Source of the DNA: Blastocatellia bacterium
Lineage (GTDB): Bacteria > Acidobacteriota > Blastocatellia > HR10 > J050
DNA: 64,000 nt
Assembly (NCBI GenBank): GCA_026985075.1
Contig: JALSQX010000087.1
Coordinates: forward strand, 1 to 64,000
Reading direction: 5' to 3'
The position numbers and the translations under genes are program-made. The notes below the pieces were generated by a model, which searched no databases, had not been told where the DNA came from, and was given only the letters and a program-made list of their open reading frames with translations. This document shows positions 9,561 to 21,400 of this stretch, piece after piece (the stretch's first letter is position 1; every line of letters starts with the position of its first letter).

Positions 9561-10622
9561 TCAATAGCGAAGCCCGGCGGTCAACGGGAGGTGATCGGAG
9601 GTGCCCGTGCGTCGCTTCTTGTCAAAGGGTCGAGGTCGCCCGCTCCGGGTCGCCACCAGCGGATGGCGGAAGATGTCCACGCTGTCCAGATCCAATCTCA
9701 GTCCCGATGGGGCCAGCAGGCCACGGCTGACCACCACCTGATCGAGCACCTGATAACGATTGACCACTCGTTCGCCCGTTGGCAGGCGATTCAGGAAGAA
9801 TGTGCCCACGTCCTGTTGGGGGAGGAACGTCCAGGTGGCATTGAACAGGAAGACGTCTTGCGCCCGGTAGGCGGCTGTCTCCTTGTGGAAGCGATCGATG
9901 TCGTTGGTCTCTCCCGTGACGCGCTCCAGCTCGTGAGAGGCGCGCAGGTGCTCGACGACGCTTCGATCGCCGGGTTCATCATTGAAATCGCCGAGGAGCA
10001 TGACCTTGGTCTCCCATTTCTCCCTGACCGGAGCGAGATCATGATGCGCCCGATACTGCTCGTACTCCTCCGGTTCGACCTTGACGTGCGATTCCACCAG
10101 ATAGGCGAGATGTTCGGCCACCGCGATGCGGAGCGGCTCGCTGCGATATTTTCCCCATCGGCGGGACGGCCAGTGACTGGCGATGACGACGAGCAATTCG
10201 CCGGTCTCTTTGAGCTGAAACACGACTTCGAAGATGTCGCGGGTCCGGTACCTGAGGTGCACCAGATGAGACTTTCGGGAGACGACGCGGAGCTTCCGTC
10301 GATCATAAGCCAGGGCCACATCGATGCCGCGGAGATCGCGCGTCCCGCTGGGATCTTTGACCACCTTGAGATGAGTCTGGCCCATCTCGGCGATCAGACC
10401 TTCGAGCAGCGCGTCTTTCTCGATCTCGGCGACGGCCAACAGATCCGGCCCCGCCCCACCATGCGTGGCCATGAGCGCTTGAGCGAGATTCTTCCTTTTG
10501 GCTTCGAAGACCTCGGGCGTCCACCCCTTGGCGGTCGTGTACTCGAAGTCCTTGGAGATGGGATCATCATCGGTATCGAAGAAGTTTTGCAGATTCCACC
10601 ACACGACGTTTATCGTCCCCAT
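9561..10622 (-). CDS. Endonuclease/exonuclease/phosphatase family protein
   Basis: WWNLQNFFDTDDDP, AVAEIEKDALLE, LLGDFNDEPGDRSV and TSDHLPL motifs. Confidence 0.85.
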   Translation of the reverse strand: MGTINVVWWNLQNFFDTDDDPISKDFEYTTAKGWTPEVFEAKRKNLAQALMATHGGAGPDLLAVAEIEKDALLEGLIAEMGQTHLKVVKDPSGTRDLRGIDVALAYDRRKLRVVSRKSHLVHLRYRTRDIFEVVFQLKETGELLVVIASHWPSRRWGKYRSEPLRIAVAEHLAYLVESHVKVEPEEYEQYRAHHDLAPVREKWETKVMLLGDFNDEPGDRSVVEHLRASHELERVTGETNDIDRFHKETAAYRAQDVFLFNATWTFLPQQDVGTFFLNRLPTGERVVNRYQVLDQVVVSRGLLAPSGLRLDLDSVDIFRHPLVATRSGRPRPFDKKRRTGTSDHLPLTAGLRY

Positions 10623-10958
10623 GAGCGCGTCCTCCCTCGCTCCCGCCCGAATTCCCGTCTCGGGAGGGTCTCCGGGCACCGAAGCCTGAACGAACGATGT
10701 GAATCTCGCCCAGTTGGCTCCCGGTGCCCGTTCAAAGATAGCACAGATGCGAGTATTGAACAGCGGCGCTCCAAATATGGAATATGTGGCGCGGGCAGTC
10801 ACCTGGGACTCAGACGCTCATCCTTGGAGATGAGCTCGTTGCTCACGAGCGATTCCGGCGGAAATGACCGTTGAAGCGGTGGGAGAATGCGCCCTCCAGG
10901 CGATGATGTCAGACCTCGATGATAAGGTCGGAGCTCGCCAGCGCATTCCCCAGAATGG

Positions 10959-12320
10959 TCAGGCGATAGAAGCCGCGATTTCTGTCAACGCCTCTTCCAG
11001 GATATTCAGCGCGCGCTCCAGTTGGTCGTCGGTGATCACCAGTGGCGGGAGCGTGCGGATGATATTATCGTGGACACCGGCGGCCAGGATGATGAGGCCT
11101 TTCTGATAGCACTTCTGGATGAGGGCGCGCGTTTGAGCGGGAGCCGGCTCTTTGGTGCGACGATCGGCGACCAGTTCCATGGCCACCATGGCTCCCAGGC
11201 CGCGGACATCGCCGATGAGGGGGAAGGTCCGTTGCCATTCCAGGAACCGGGCGAGGATTTTCTCTCCGATGATGCGCGCGCGGGCGATGAGGTCCTCTTC
11301 CTCCAGCAGGCGAAGTGCGGCGAGCGCGGCCTGGCACGCAACGGGATTGCCGCCAAACGTCCCCCCCAAGCCCCCGACCTGAGGCGCATCCATGATCTCG
11401 GCGCGACCAATCACCGCCCCCAATGGGAGGCCCGCCGCCAATGACTTGGCCATGACGACGAGATCAGGGACCGCGCCGGAATGCTCAATGGCGAACATCT
11501 CGCCCGTGCGCCCGAAACCCGTCTGAACCTCATCGACAATGAACACGATGTGATGGCGTTGGCAAATGGCTTTGAGCTTCTGGAAGTACTCCGGGGGAGG
11601 GACGACGAATCCTCCCTCTCCCAGCACCGGTTCGACGATGAGCGCCGCCACATCTTGAGGGGCCACGTGGGATTGGAGGAACTCCTCCAGCATGTCGGCG
11701 CAATACACCTGACACGCCGGATACTGCTTCCCATACGGGCAGCGATAGCAATACGCATAGGGCATGCGATAGACTTCCGGGCAGAAGGGACCGAAACCCG
11801 CCTTGTACGTTTTCACCTTGCTGGTCAACGTCAATCCGAGCAGCGTCCGCCCGTGAAAGGCTCCCTCGAAGCAGATGATTCCCTGACGCTTGGTGAATGC
11901 TCGGGCAATTTTGATCGCATTCTCGACGGCCTCGGCGCCGCTGTTGACCAGCATGCCTTTTTTGGGGAAGTCGCCGGGCGTGAGCTCGATCAGGCGTTCG
12001 ATCAATCGAACGTACGGTTCATAGCGGGCGACGTGAAAGCAGGCGTGCAGGAGTCGATCGGCCTGCCGTTTGATCGCCTCGACCACTCCCGGCGGACAGT
12101 GCCCCACGTTGAGCGCGCCAATACCGCCGGCGAAATCGATATACGTCTTCCCTTCGGGATCGGTGATTTCTGCTCCTCGAGCCACTGTCGCCACCAGGGG
12201 CGTGGCGTGAAAGACGCCTCGAGGAACGTACCGCTCACAGAGAGCGCGGATCGTCGTTGAATCAGTCGTCGATCGGTGGGATTGGTCGGATTGGGCTGAT
12301 CTGACGTGTTTGGCACTCAT
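10959..12320 (-). CDS. gabT: Class III aminotransferase, 4-aminobutyrate aminotransferase-like
   Basis: INSGAEAVENAIKIAR-type motif, FIVDEVQTGFGRTGEMFA, lysine region MAKSLAAGLPLGAVIG. Confidence 0.87.
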   Translation of the reverse strand: MSAKHVRSAQSDQSHRSTTDSTTIRALCERYVPRGVFHATPLVATVARGAEITDPEGKTYIDFAGGIGALNVGHCPPGVVEAIKRQADRLLHACFHVARYEPYVRLIERLIELTPGDFPKKGMLVNSGAEAVENAIKIARAFTKRQGIICFEGAFHGRTLLGLTLTSKVKTYKAGFGPFCPEVYRMPYAYCYRCPYGKQYPACQVYCADMLEEFLQSHVAPQDVAALIVEPVLGEGGFVVPPPEYFQKLKAICQRHHIVFIVDEVQTGFGRTGEMFAIEHSGAVPDLVVMAKSLAAGLPLGAVIGRAEIMDAPQVGGLGGTFGGNPVACQAALAALRLLEEEDLIARARIIGEKILARFLEWQRTFPLIGDVRGLGAMVAMELVADRRTKEPAPAQTRALIQKCYQKGLIILAAGVHDNIIRTLPPLVITDDQLERALNILEEALTEIAASIA

Positions 12321-12330
12321 GATGCTTCCC

Positions 12331-13812
12331 TCACGACTCGTCATATGACGCCGCCACTTCCACCGGCGGCGCCGGCGAGGCTGTGGCGTAATCTCCTAAT
12401 ATTAATTGCTCCTGTTCCCGGGCCGTCAACCCGACGTTCCGTCGGCGTTGCCGGACATAGAACAACAGGCCCAGGAGTCCCCAGGCGATGAGAATCATCC
12501 ATTCATAGGGCCATATCAGTGCCGACGGGCTTCCCGGCAAATAGAGCACGACGAACCCGGCCGTGATGAGGAGAGCCAGCGCTCCCACGATTCTCCCGTG
12601 GCGCACTTTGAATGGTCGATGGAGTTCCGGGGCGGTCGTGCGCAGTTTGAGAAAGGAGAGCACGACCAGAAAATACGCGATGACCGTGGCCAGACCGCAG
12701 GCATCGACGACCCAGACGAGGGCCTGCCGGCCAAAGAAAGGCGCGATGAGCGTGACTCCGGCGACGAAGGCGATGGCGCGGCTCGGCGTATGATAGCGGG
12801 GATGAAGTCGAGCGAGCCATTGAGGGAGCATGCGTCCTCGAGCCATGGCGAAGATGAGCCGCGTCCCGCCGACGAAGAAGGCATTCCAACTGGTCACGAT
12901 GCCCAGAATGCCCCCCAGGACGAGTATGCGCCCGGCCAGCGGGGAGCGGAAGACGACGGCCATGGCATCGGCGGTGGGGAGCTCGCTGGCCCCGTGCTGA
13001 TCCGCGCTCAAGCTCAGTCCCACCCCCCATTGCACCAGGATGTACCACGCCGCCGCCATCGAGATGGAGAACAGGATGAGGGCCCCGATTCGCTGGGCGG
13101 GGAGACGAATCTCTTCGGCCGCCTGAGGAATGACGTCGAAGCCGATGAAGAGGAAGGGCGTCATGATGACCACCCGGAACAGTCCTCCCATATCGGTGAA
13201 CAGGGGATGGAGATTCTCCATGCGCCCGAAGATGTTCGTTCCGGCAAAGAACGCCAGACCCACCACGAGGAGGCCCAGCGTCGCCGTCCATTGCAGGAAG
13301 GCGCTCGTCTTCATCCCCCGCCAATTCGCATAGCCGATGAACAGCGCTCCACCCACGCCCACCAGAATCCACGAGAGATAGACCTCCGAACCGGCAATCC
13401 GATAGACGAATCCCGTCCTGAGATCCGGAACGAGATAATCGAGTACCGTCGGCAAGGCCACCGCTTCGAACGCCGACACCGCCGTGTAGGCCAGCAGGAG
13501 AGCCCATCCGCAGATCCACGAGACCGTCGGCCCGAAGGCGCGAAACGAAAATCCCAATTCGCCGCCAGCCCGCGGCAGCGCCGGCGTCAGCTCAGCGTAG
13601 GCCAACCCGACGAATCCGACCATCACCGCGCCGACGACAATGGCCACCATGGAGCCGAGGCTCCCGGCCCGGTCGATCATCTCGCCCGAGAGGACCACCC
13701 ACCCCCACCCGATCATGGCGCCGAAGGCCAGGCTCCAAACCTCTCGCTGACCGAGGACGGTGTGCAAGCGCTTCGTCGAAGCGTCCGGGGGGATGCGTCG
13801 CCGCTCGTCCAT
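12331..13812 (-). CDS. APC-superfamily amino acid permease
   Basis: Multiple hydrophobic segments; N-terminal GAMIGWGWVVLSGEMIDRAGSLGSM; overlaps the aminotransferase ORF. Confidence 0.88.
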   Translation of the reverse strand: MDERRRIPPDASTKRLHTVLGQREVWSLAFGAMIGWGWVVLSGEMIDRAGSLGSMVAIVVGAVMVGFVGLAYAELTPALPRAGGELGFSFRAFGPTVSWICGWALLLAYTAVSAFEAVALPTVLDYLVPDLRTGFVYRIAGSEVYLSWILVGVGGALFIGYANWRGMKTSAFLQWTATLGLLVVGLAFFAGTNIFGRMENLHPLFTDMGGLFRVVIMTPFLFIGFDVIPQAAEEIRLPAQRIGALILFSISMAAAWYILVQWGVGLSLSADQHGASELPTADAMAVVFRSPLAGRILVLGGILGIVTSWNAFFVGGTRLIFAMARGRMLPQWLARLHPRYHTPSRAIAFVAGVTLIAPFFGRQALVWVVDACGLATVIAYFLVVLSFLKLRTTAPELHRPFKVRHGRIVGALALLITAGFVVLYLPGSPSALIWPYEWMILIAWGLLGLLFYVRQRRRNVGLTAREQEQLILGDYATASPAPPVEVAASYDES

Positions 13813-13975
13813 GCTCCACCTCGATAATTCAACCCTATAGTAAAATTTCAGCGCTTATGGTAAAGACTTCCATCCCTCCTGTCAACCACGACGAGCGGGA
13901 ATTTGTTTTATTTTTCGATGAATACTAGTTCATACTTGCTCATCGATCTCGTCAGCAACCCCGAGAAAAAAGTGC

Positions 13976-14004
13976 TTGACAATCCAGGCGACTTACTCTA
14001 TAAG
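13976..14004 (+). promoter_or_regulatory. Sigma70-like promoter of the regulator gene
   Basis: TTGACA, 17-bp spacer, TATAAG, immediately upstream of 14025. Confidence 0.6.
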
Positions 14005-14024
14005 AATAATGCAAAGTTATTGAA

Positions 14025-14861
14025 ATGAGCGATCGGCGACGGAAACAATCCGGGGTCAAGCTGTTCACCATCAGCGAAGCGGCGCGGCTGGTGGGCGTCA
14101 GCGAGGCGACGTTGCGGCTCTGGGAGCGGGAGGGGCTCATTCGACCGATCCGCAGTCAAGGTCGTTATCGCCAGTATACCGAGCGAGACATCGCGCTGCT
14201 CAAGGAGATCAAGTATCTCCGTCAGGTGAAGAAGCTCAATGCTGCGGGCATTCGATATGTGCTGGAACTGAAGGGGACGGCGCCCCGGGCCTCTTCGTTG
14301 ACCAGTGGCAATACGCCACTGGATTCCATCGGGCCGAAGTTGCGGGCATTGAGGGAGAAGCATGGTCTCACGTTGCGCGAGGTGAGCGAGCGGACGTCGC
14401 TCTCCATTTCATTCATCAGCGCCGTGGAGCGCTCTCAGGCGACGCCGTCAGTGGCCGCGCTTCAGAAGCTGGCCGCCGCCTATCAAACGACGTTGCTGCA
14501 CTTCTTCGAGGCGTTGAGCGGTGGGGAGAAAAAATTAGTGCGGCCGTCCGAGCGCAAGGTGTTGCAGCCCGACCAAGAGGGCGTCAAGATGGAGCTGCTC
14601 GTCGAAGGGACGCGCATGATGGAACCGCATCTGTTCACCGTGGCCCCGGGCGCGGGCAGTGGTGGCGCTTACGCTCACGAGGGCGAAGAGTTTCTGTTCA
14701 TCTTGCAGGGCACGATTGAAATCTGGTTGGACGAAGTAGAACGGTACACTTTGCAACCGGGCGATAGCTTTTACTTCTCCAGCAGCACGCCTCACCGCTG
14801 GCAGAATATTGGCGACGAACAGGCGGTGATTCTGTGGATTAACACGCCCGCCACATTCTGA
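14025..14861 (+). CDS. Fused MerR-HTH + XRE-HTH + cupin transcriptional regulator
   Basis: FTISEAARLVGVSEATLRLWEREGLI (MerR), LRALREKHGLTLREVSERTSLSISFISAVERSQATPS (XRE), HEGEEFLFILQGTIEIWLDE (cupin). Confidence 0.88.
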   Translation: MSDRRRKQSGVKLFTISEAARLVGVSEATLRLWEREGLIRPIRSQGRYRQYTERDIALLKEIKYLRQVKKLNAAGIRYVLELKGTAPRASSLTSGNTPLDSIGPKLRALREKHGLTLREVSERTSLSISFISAVERSQATPSVAALQKLAAAYQTTLLHFFEALSGGEKKLVRPSERKVLQPDQEGVKMELLVEGTRMMEPHLFTVAPGAGSGGAYAHEGEEFLFILQGTIEIWLDEVERYTLQPGDSFYFSSSTPHRWQNIGDEQAVILWINTPATF

Positions 14862-14925
14862 CGCGGCGAGTTCGGGCAGCGCTCATCGGGCGTGCTGTTG
14901 ATCTGGACCTCACCGGGGAGATCCC

Positions 14926-16659
14926 ATGATGAGATCATTCATCGGGGACCGCACGGAGCGAAAGCGAGGGGATTGGCGGCGATGGACGATGGCCGCCTCG
15001 GCGATGATCATCGCCGTCCTCGCCGCGTTGTCGCTCAGTTTCGCCCGGGCGATGGCCGAGGGTCCCGACATCGTGCTGATCAACGGGAAGGTGTTCACCT
15101 GCGATGCGGCCAACAGCATTCATCAAGCCGTGGCCATCGCCGATGGCCGGTTCGCGGCGGTGGGGACGAATGAGGAGATTCGCGCTTTGGCCGGCCCGAG
15201 CACGAAAGTCATCGATCTTCGAGGGCGGCTCGTGCTGCCGGGGTTCATCGATGCCCATATTCATCCCATCGGCCTGGGCATTCCCAATTATCTGGACGTG
15301 AGTCAAGCGACGAGCATCGCCGAGATCCGCCGCGCCCTCGCCGAGCAGGCGGCCGAGACGCCCGCGGGCCAATGGATTCGCGGCGGCGGCTGGCTGGAGG
15401 AGAATCTCGCCGAGCAGCGAGCTCCCACCCGTTGGGACATCGATGAAGCGGCTGGCGATCATCCGGTCATTCTGTTCAAGCAAGGATGGCATGCGCTGCT
15501 GGCCAATTCCCGGGCACTATGGCGGGCGCGTATCACCAGGGAGACGCCCGATCCCCCGGGAGGACACATCGTTCGAGATCCTCAGACGGGCGAACCGACT
15601 GGCCTCTTGGAAGAAGCGGCCATGGATCTGGTGATCGCCGTCATTCCCAAGAGGCCGACCGACACCATCGAGGGATTACGACAGACCTGCACGCGGCTCT
15701 TGAAATACGGCATTACCACGGCCTACTTCTCCAGCGAGCTGCCGGAAACGTTGCGCGCTTACCAACAGCTCTATCGCCCGCCGAGACCGGCAATGGTGCG
15801 GGCCATCATTCGTCCCTGGCTCTACACCACTGGGCGGACGACGGCGGACTTGCTGGCCCAACTGGAGGGGTGGCCCGTGATCAGTGGCTTGGGCAACGAA
15901 TGGTTGCGCATCGGCGAGTTGAAGATCTTCGTCGATGGCGGCATCACCACGCAATCGGCGCTCATGTGGAAGGCGTATAAGGGGCGTCCGGGATACTTCG
16001 GCGTGCAATCGATCGATAAGGAGACGCTCAACGCCGTCGTCAAAAAGGCTCACCGGCTCGGGTGGCAGATTCATTTCCATACCTGCGGCGATCGGGCCAT
16101 CGATCTCGCTCTGGATGCCCTGGAAGCTGCCCAGAAAGCCTTTCCTCGGAAGGATGCGCGCCACTCGCTCACCCACACCTACGTGATCTCGCCGCGAGCG
16201 ATAGAGCGTCTGGCCCGATTGAATGTCGCCGTGGTCGTACAACCCAATTTCATCTATACGCTGGGGCGACGATTCGCCTTCTCGTTCGAGGAGGAACGCC
16301 TCCGCCGGGTCATTCCCGTCAAGACATTGCTCGATCATGGCGTTCGCGTGGTGTTCAGTTCGGACAACATTCCTATTGGGCCACTCCAGGGGTTGTACGG
16401 CGCCGTTCATCGCGTCAGCCGGGATGGTCGACCGATCGGACCGGAAGAGGAGATCACCATCGAACAGGCGATTCGCCTCTATACTATCGCTGGCGCCTAC
16501 TTGGCCTTTGACGAGAGGCGCAAAGGCTCGATCGAAGTGGGCAAGCTCGCCGACGCCGTGGTCATCGATCGGGATCTCTTGACCGTGCCCGTGGAGGAGA
16601 TTCGGCGGGCCCGGGTTGACATGACCATCGTCGGCGGGCGCATCGTGTATCAACGGTAA
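14926..16659 (+). CDS. Secreted amidohydrolase, YtcJ-like family
   Basis: GRLVLPGFIDAHIHPIG, HFHTCGDRAIDLALDALE, FSSDNIPIGPLQG motifs. Confidence 0.88.
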   Translation: MMRSFIGDRTERKRGDWRRWTMAASAMIIAVLAALSLSFARAMAEGPDIVLINGKVFTCDAANSIHQAVAIADGRFAAVGTNEEIRALAGPSTKVIDLRGRLVLPGFIDAHIHPIGLGIPNYLDVSQATSIAEIRRALAEQAAETPAGQWIRGGGWLEENLAEQRAPTRWDIDEAAGDHPVILFKQGWHALLANSRALWRARITRETPDPPGGHIVRDPQTGEPTGLLEEAAMDLVIAVIPKRPTDTIEGLRQTCTRLLKYGITTAYFSSELPETLRAYQQLYRPPRPAMVRAIIRPWLYTTGRTTADLLAQLEGWPVISGLGNEWLRIGELKIFVDGGITTQSALMWKAYKGRPGYFGVQSIDKETLNAVVKKAHRLGWQIHFHTCGDRAIDLALDALEAAQKAFPRKDARHSLTHTYVISPRAIERLARLNVAVVVQPNFIYTLGRRFAFSFEEERLRRVIPVKTLLDHGVRVVFSSDNIPIGPLQGLYGAVHRVSRDGRPIGPEEEITIEQAIRLYTIAGAYLAFDERRKGSIEVGKLADAVVIDRDLLTVPVEEIRRARVDMTIVGGRIVYQR

Positions 16660-16744
16660 TCGGAGCAGGCCGGCCAGAGGACGCCCGAGCGCGGGCCTCG
16701 GCCGGCCCTTTCGGTGTACACACCAACATTCGGGGGAGGTCACC

Positions 16745-18316
16745 ATGATACGACGACTCATAGGACTCTCGTTAATCGCGGGACTGCTCAGCGTGGGCGG
16801 TCTCAGCATGGGGCATCCGGTGGCCGGGCGGACCGGCGCGCGGGCATCGATATCCAATCCGCTGAGATTCTTGCAAGCGCAAGCCGCCTCGTACGTGCTC
16901 GTTTGCGATGCCTCGTTTGACATCTTGTTCGAAGCCGGGGGGGCCGATCAGTTGACGCGCGTGACCGGCCTCCCTGACCATCCCACCATTGCCGAGACGT
17001 TGCCGATGAGCGACGTCGGCGTGCTGGGTGGGGTCGCCATCTCTCCCGATGGCGATACGGCGTTAGTTCTGTTCTGGGCGGTTCCGGATAGATTTATCAC
17101 CGGGTTCGCGGTCATCCGGGGCTTGAGTTCGGGAACGATGCGGCGGGAAGCCGTGATGACGTTCGATCCCACGCCGGAAGGGGAAGCCGCCCTGGTGGCC
17201 AACGATGTCGCCTTCAGCGCCGACGGTCAATCGGCGGTCATCCTACGACGGCGCGTGGATTTCCCCTTCGACGTCAATGATCCGGGAACGCATGCCAAGC
17301 TCAACGTCATCACCGGGTTGCCCGACGCGCCGGTGATCGGGCCGGATGTGGATATCCCGGCGGCGTTCGCCGAGAGCCTGGCGTTGACCCGCGATGGCGA
17401 TCGTGCCGTGGTTACCAGCTTGGAACCCAAAGGGCTCACCATTGTGTCGGGTCTGGCTCCCGGTGGCCCCGATCCCAGCGCGACGTTCATCTCTCTGGAG
17501 GGCGAATTGGGAGCCGTGGATTATCCCGGCGGCCAGGCGCCAGTGGGGGGCGTGGCCTTGACGTTGGACGAGGACGGCGTCATCGTCCCCATCCAGAACG
17601 GCATTCTCGCCGCGCCGCAAGGACAGGCGCTGGTGTTCACCGGTTTCCAGAGCGGTCAGCTTCAGTTGGCCCGATCCATGGGGATGACCGAAGGCGTCGG
17701 CCCTTGGCTGCTCGGCATCGCCGTTCATCCGAGCGGCGACATGATCATCATGACCGAGCAGTTCAATGATGCGTTGAACATCCTGTCGGGCACGGGAACG
17801 AGCGATCCTCATCAGTGGCAGGCCAGCGCCCTGCCCATTGGTGATCCGTTCACTCAATCGCCTCATGATGTCGTATTCCTCCCGGACGGCGATACGGCAG
17901 TAGTGGCCAATACCGATCTCCGCGGTCTCGGCGCACCCCAATTCCTCGCCTCTTTGACCATCGTCACCGGTTTCAATTCCGGCACGCTGAGTGCGAGTCC
18001 ACCGATGCTGGTCGATCAGGCGATTCATACCAGTCTCATTCCCGATCAGATGATCGCTGCGCCACCGCCCACGCTGGCCGATTATGTCGCCCTGTTCACG
18101 CGCCGGCGACCGGATGTAGGCCGCGTCCTCCAAAACCTCCTCTCCCGGGCGATTGCCTCGGCCGGGGAAGGACGATTCTCGGCGGCCGCCCGATCGCTCC
18201 AGGCGTTCATCGCTCGGGTGACCGAACAGCGCGCCCAGGGGCATCTGACCGGGGCGCAAGCGCAGGTGCTGATGGAGCTGGCCGATCTGGGAGTGAAACG
18301 GCTCGGCCAGAAATAG
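16745..18316 (+). CDS. Secreted beta-propeller-like hypothetical protein
   Basis: Signal-like N-terminus; repeated ISPDGDTALVLFW / FSADGQSAVIL / LPDGDTAVVAN motifs. Confidence 0.6.
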   Translation: MIRRLIGLSLIAGLLSVGGLSMGHPVAGRTGARASISNPLRFLQAQAASYVLVCDASFDILFEAGGADQLTRVTGLPDHPTIAETLPMSDVGVLGGVAISPDGDTALVLFWAVPDRFITGFAVIRGLSSGTMRREAVMTFDPTPEGEAALVANDVAFSADGQSAVILRRRVDFPFDVNDPGTHAKLNVITGLPDAPVIGPDVDIPAAFAESLALTRDGDRAVVTSLEPKGLTIVSGLAPGGPDPSATFISLEGELGAVDYPGGQAPVGGVALTLDEDGVIVPIQNGILAAPQGQALVFTGFQSGQLQLARSMGMTEGVGPWLLGIAVHPSGDMIIMTEQFNDALNILSGTGTSDPHQWQASALPIGDPFTQSPHDVVFLPDGDTAVVANTDLRGLGAPQFLASLTIVTGFNSGTLSASPPMLVDQAIHTSLIPDQMIAAPPPTLADYVALFTRRRPDVGRVLQNLLSRAIASAGEGRFSAAARSLQAFIARVTEQRAQGHLTGAQAQVLMELADLGVKRLGQK

Positions 18317-18412
18317 CGGGGAGTTGAAGGACGAGTGAGGAAGGGACGGCGCGATGGTTCCGCTCTCCCCCTCGTTCGTTCACCCCATCGTGTATTCTCC
18401 AGGAGGTGGTTT

Positions 18413-21400
18413 ATGACGTTCGTCCGCAGATGTCTGATCAGTGGTGTCGTCGGGGTACTGGGCATCGTCGGTTCTGCCTCTGCCTCTGCCCAATATACCA
18501 ATGCCTCCATCACCGGAACGGTGCGAGATCCTCAAGGGGCGGTCGTTCCCGGCGCCAAGGTTACGGCCACTCGTATTGAGACGGGCGAGCAGCGCACCAC
18601 GCTCACCAATGAGGTGGGGCTCTATCGGTTGATGAATCTCGTCCCCGGGACCTATCGGCTGCGCGTGGAAGCCAAGGACTTCGCTCCGGCCCTCATCGAG
18701 CATGTCGAGTTGCTCGTCGGGCAGACGGCGCATCTGGACGTGACGCTGGAGGTCGGACCGCTCACCGAGGTCGCCACGGTCACCGCTGAAGCTCCGCTCA
18801 TCAATCTTGAGGAGGGGCGATTGAGCGGACACGTCCTGGAGCGAGAGATCAACGATCTCCCGCTCAATGGCCGCGATATCCATCAACTGGCGCTCCTCCA
18901 ACCGGGCGTGACGGCCACGCAAGCGTTTTTGGCCACCAACTCCAGCATCACCTCGTTCGGGCTGGGTCAGACGGCGGCGGGAAAGACGCCTCGCGGCGTC
19001 AATTACAATCTGGACGGCATCAGCAACAACAATGAGTGGTTGGGGGCCTCGCCGTCGCTCACGCCCACGCTGGATGCCATTCAGGAGTTTCAGGTTCAGA
19101 TCAGCAACTTCTCCGCCGAGTTCGGGACGAATACCTCCTCGGTCATCAATGTGTTGACCAAATCCGGTTCCAACGAGCTTCATGGCAGCGTCTGGTGGTT
19201 TCATCGCAATGCCGCGCTCGACGCCCGCGAATTCTTCGATCCCCAGGTGGCGCCGCTCGTCCAGCATCAGTTCGGCTTCACCCTTGGAGGGCCGATCAAG
19301 AAGAATCGTCTGTTCTATTTCGCCTCTTATGAGGGATTCCGGAGTCAATTCGGCGAGAGCGGCGAGTTCCAGGTGGAGACGCCGGAATTCCGCCAGTTCG
19401 TCTTTCGCACGCGGCCCGAGAGCGTCGCCGCCCGTCTCTTTCGCCAATATCCAGCTCCTCCGCCCGATCCCGGCACGGAGGTGGATCTGGGCAGTCCGGC
19501 GCCCGGCGTGTTTCTTCGCGGTCGACCCGATGGGATTCCCGATGTGGGGACGGCGCGGGTCGTCCTTCGGGATCGCTTCACGCGCGATCAGGGATCGATC
19601 CGCATCGATGCCGAGCTGGGCCCCAACGATCGCCTCTTCGGTCGGTGGAGCCAGGAGGCTTCCGACTCGCAGGTGGACATCGTGCGATCGCTCAGCGCGC
19701 GTGGATTTCGCGCTCCCTTCGATGGTGCCTTCGTCAATGCGGCCATCGTCGAGACGCACGTGTTTTCGCCGCGCGTGATTCACGAGATTCGCTTCGGCTA
19801 CTCGCGCACGCGCGGCGATCGTCGTGTCGTGCCCGACGACTTCCCGCGCATCTTTCTCGACGACTTCACCTACGGGTTCGGGAACAGCTACGTGTTACCC
19901 TACTTTTTCACTTACAACACGTTCGAGTTGAAGGACATGCTCTCGCTCACCATCGGACGGCACGCCATCCGGTTGGGCGGACAGATCCGACGCATCCAGG
20001 AGAACAGCGATTATGGACTGGGCTCGCGCGGGTGGTTCGAGTTCAGCGATATTTTCGACTTCGCCGACGATGAAGCCTATTATCAGGTCGCCGTCGTCGA
20101 TCCGCGCACCGGTCAGCGGGTGACGACGCCGCGAGGATTCCGCATCACCGAATTGGCCTTCTTCATCCAGGATGATATGAAGCTCCGCCCCAATTTCACC
20201 TTGAATCTCGGCGTGCGGTACGATCTGTTCGGCGTGCCCACGGAGGTGCACGGGCTGTTGAGCAACATCATTCTCGGTGAGGGGGCGACGTTCGCCGAGC
20301 GACTGGCCAATGCCACGGTGGGGCGCGTAGCGAGGTTGTTCGAGGGCGATCACAACAATTTCGGTCCCCGATTGGGGTTCGCCTGGGACCCGTTCGGTCA
20401 TGGCCGGATCTCCATCCGGGGCGGCTATGGGATCGCCTACGGGCGGAACTACACCAACCTGTTCACCAACGCCTCGCGCTTCAATCCCCCCGACGATGTG
20501 CCCATCATCGTCTTCCCATTCGCCGGGTTGGGCACGCAGGTCGTCTATGGCGTTCCCATGCCGTTCAATCCCGATTTCGCCACCGGATTGACTCCTCGGG
20601 GCAGCGTGCCCGGACAGCGCATCAGTCCGAGCGGCATCGAGCCGGGATTGCGCAGCTCCTATGCGCAAGATTGGTTCCTCGGCATCCAATTCAATCCGCT
20701 CGGCGATCTCGTCGTCGAGATGAATTATGTGGGCAGCGCCGGCCGGAAACTCCCGCGACGCGAGGATGTGAACCGGTTTCGTGGCGATCTGCTGGACGGC
20801 CGGAACGATCGGCTGAATCCCGACTGGTCGCTCATCACCTATGTCCAGAACAACGTCAGCTCCAATTATCATGGGTTCAACCTCAGCGTGCGCAAGCGCT
20901 TCTCGCACGGATACCTGTTCCATGTGGCCTATACGTTCGGCAAGGCCATCGACACGGTCTCCGATCCCGGCTTGGGCGATTGGCTCAATATCAGTAACCC
21001 GCTCTACATCAGTCAGCAGGATGCGGCCAACGCGCGTCTGGACCGCGGGCCTTCTGACTTCGATGTGCGCCAGCGGTTGACGGTGAGTGCGGTATGGGAA
21101 TTGCCCTTCTTCCGCGATCGCTCAGGATGGCTCGCTCACCTGTTTGGCGGCTGGCAGCTCAACGGCATCGCCACGCTCCAGTCCGGACGACCGTTCTCGG
21201 TGTTTTGCTCTTCGGCCCTGTTTTGTGATTTCAATGCCGACGGGACGGCGGGGGATCGCCCCAATACGCCGGCGTTTGGGAATACGCTGAGGAACCTTTC
21301 GCGGTCCGATTACATCAACGGATTGTTCGAGCGATCGGACTTCCCCACGCCGGACCGCGGGGAGAACGGGGATCTGGGGCGCAATACCTTCCGGGGACCG

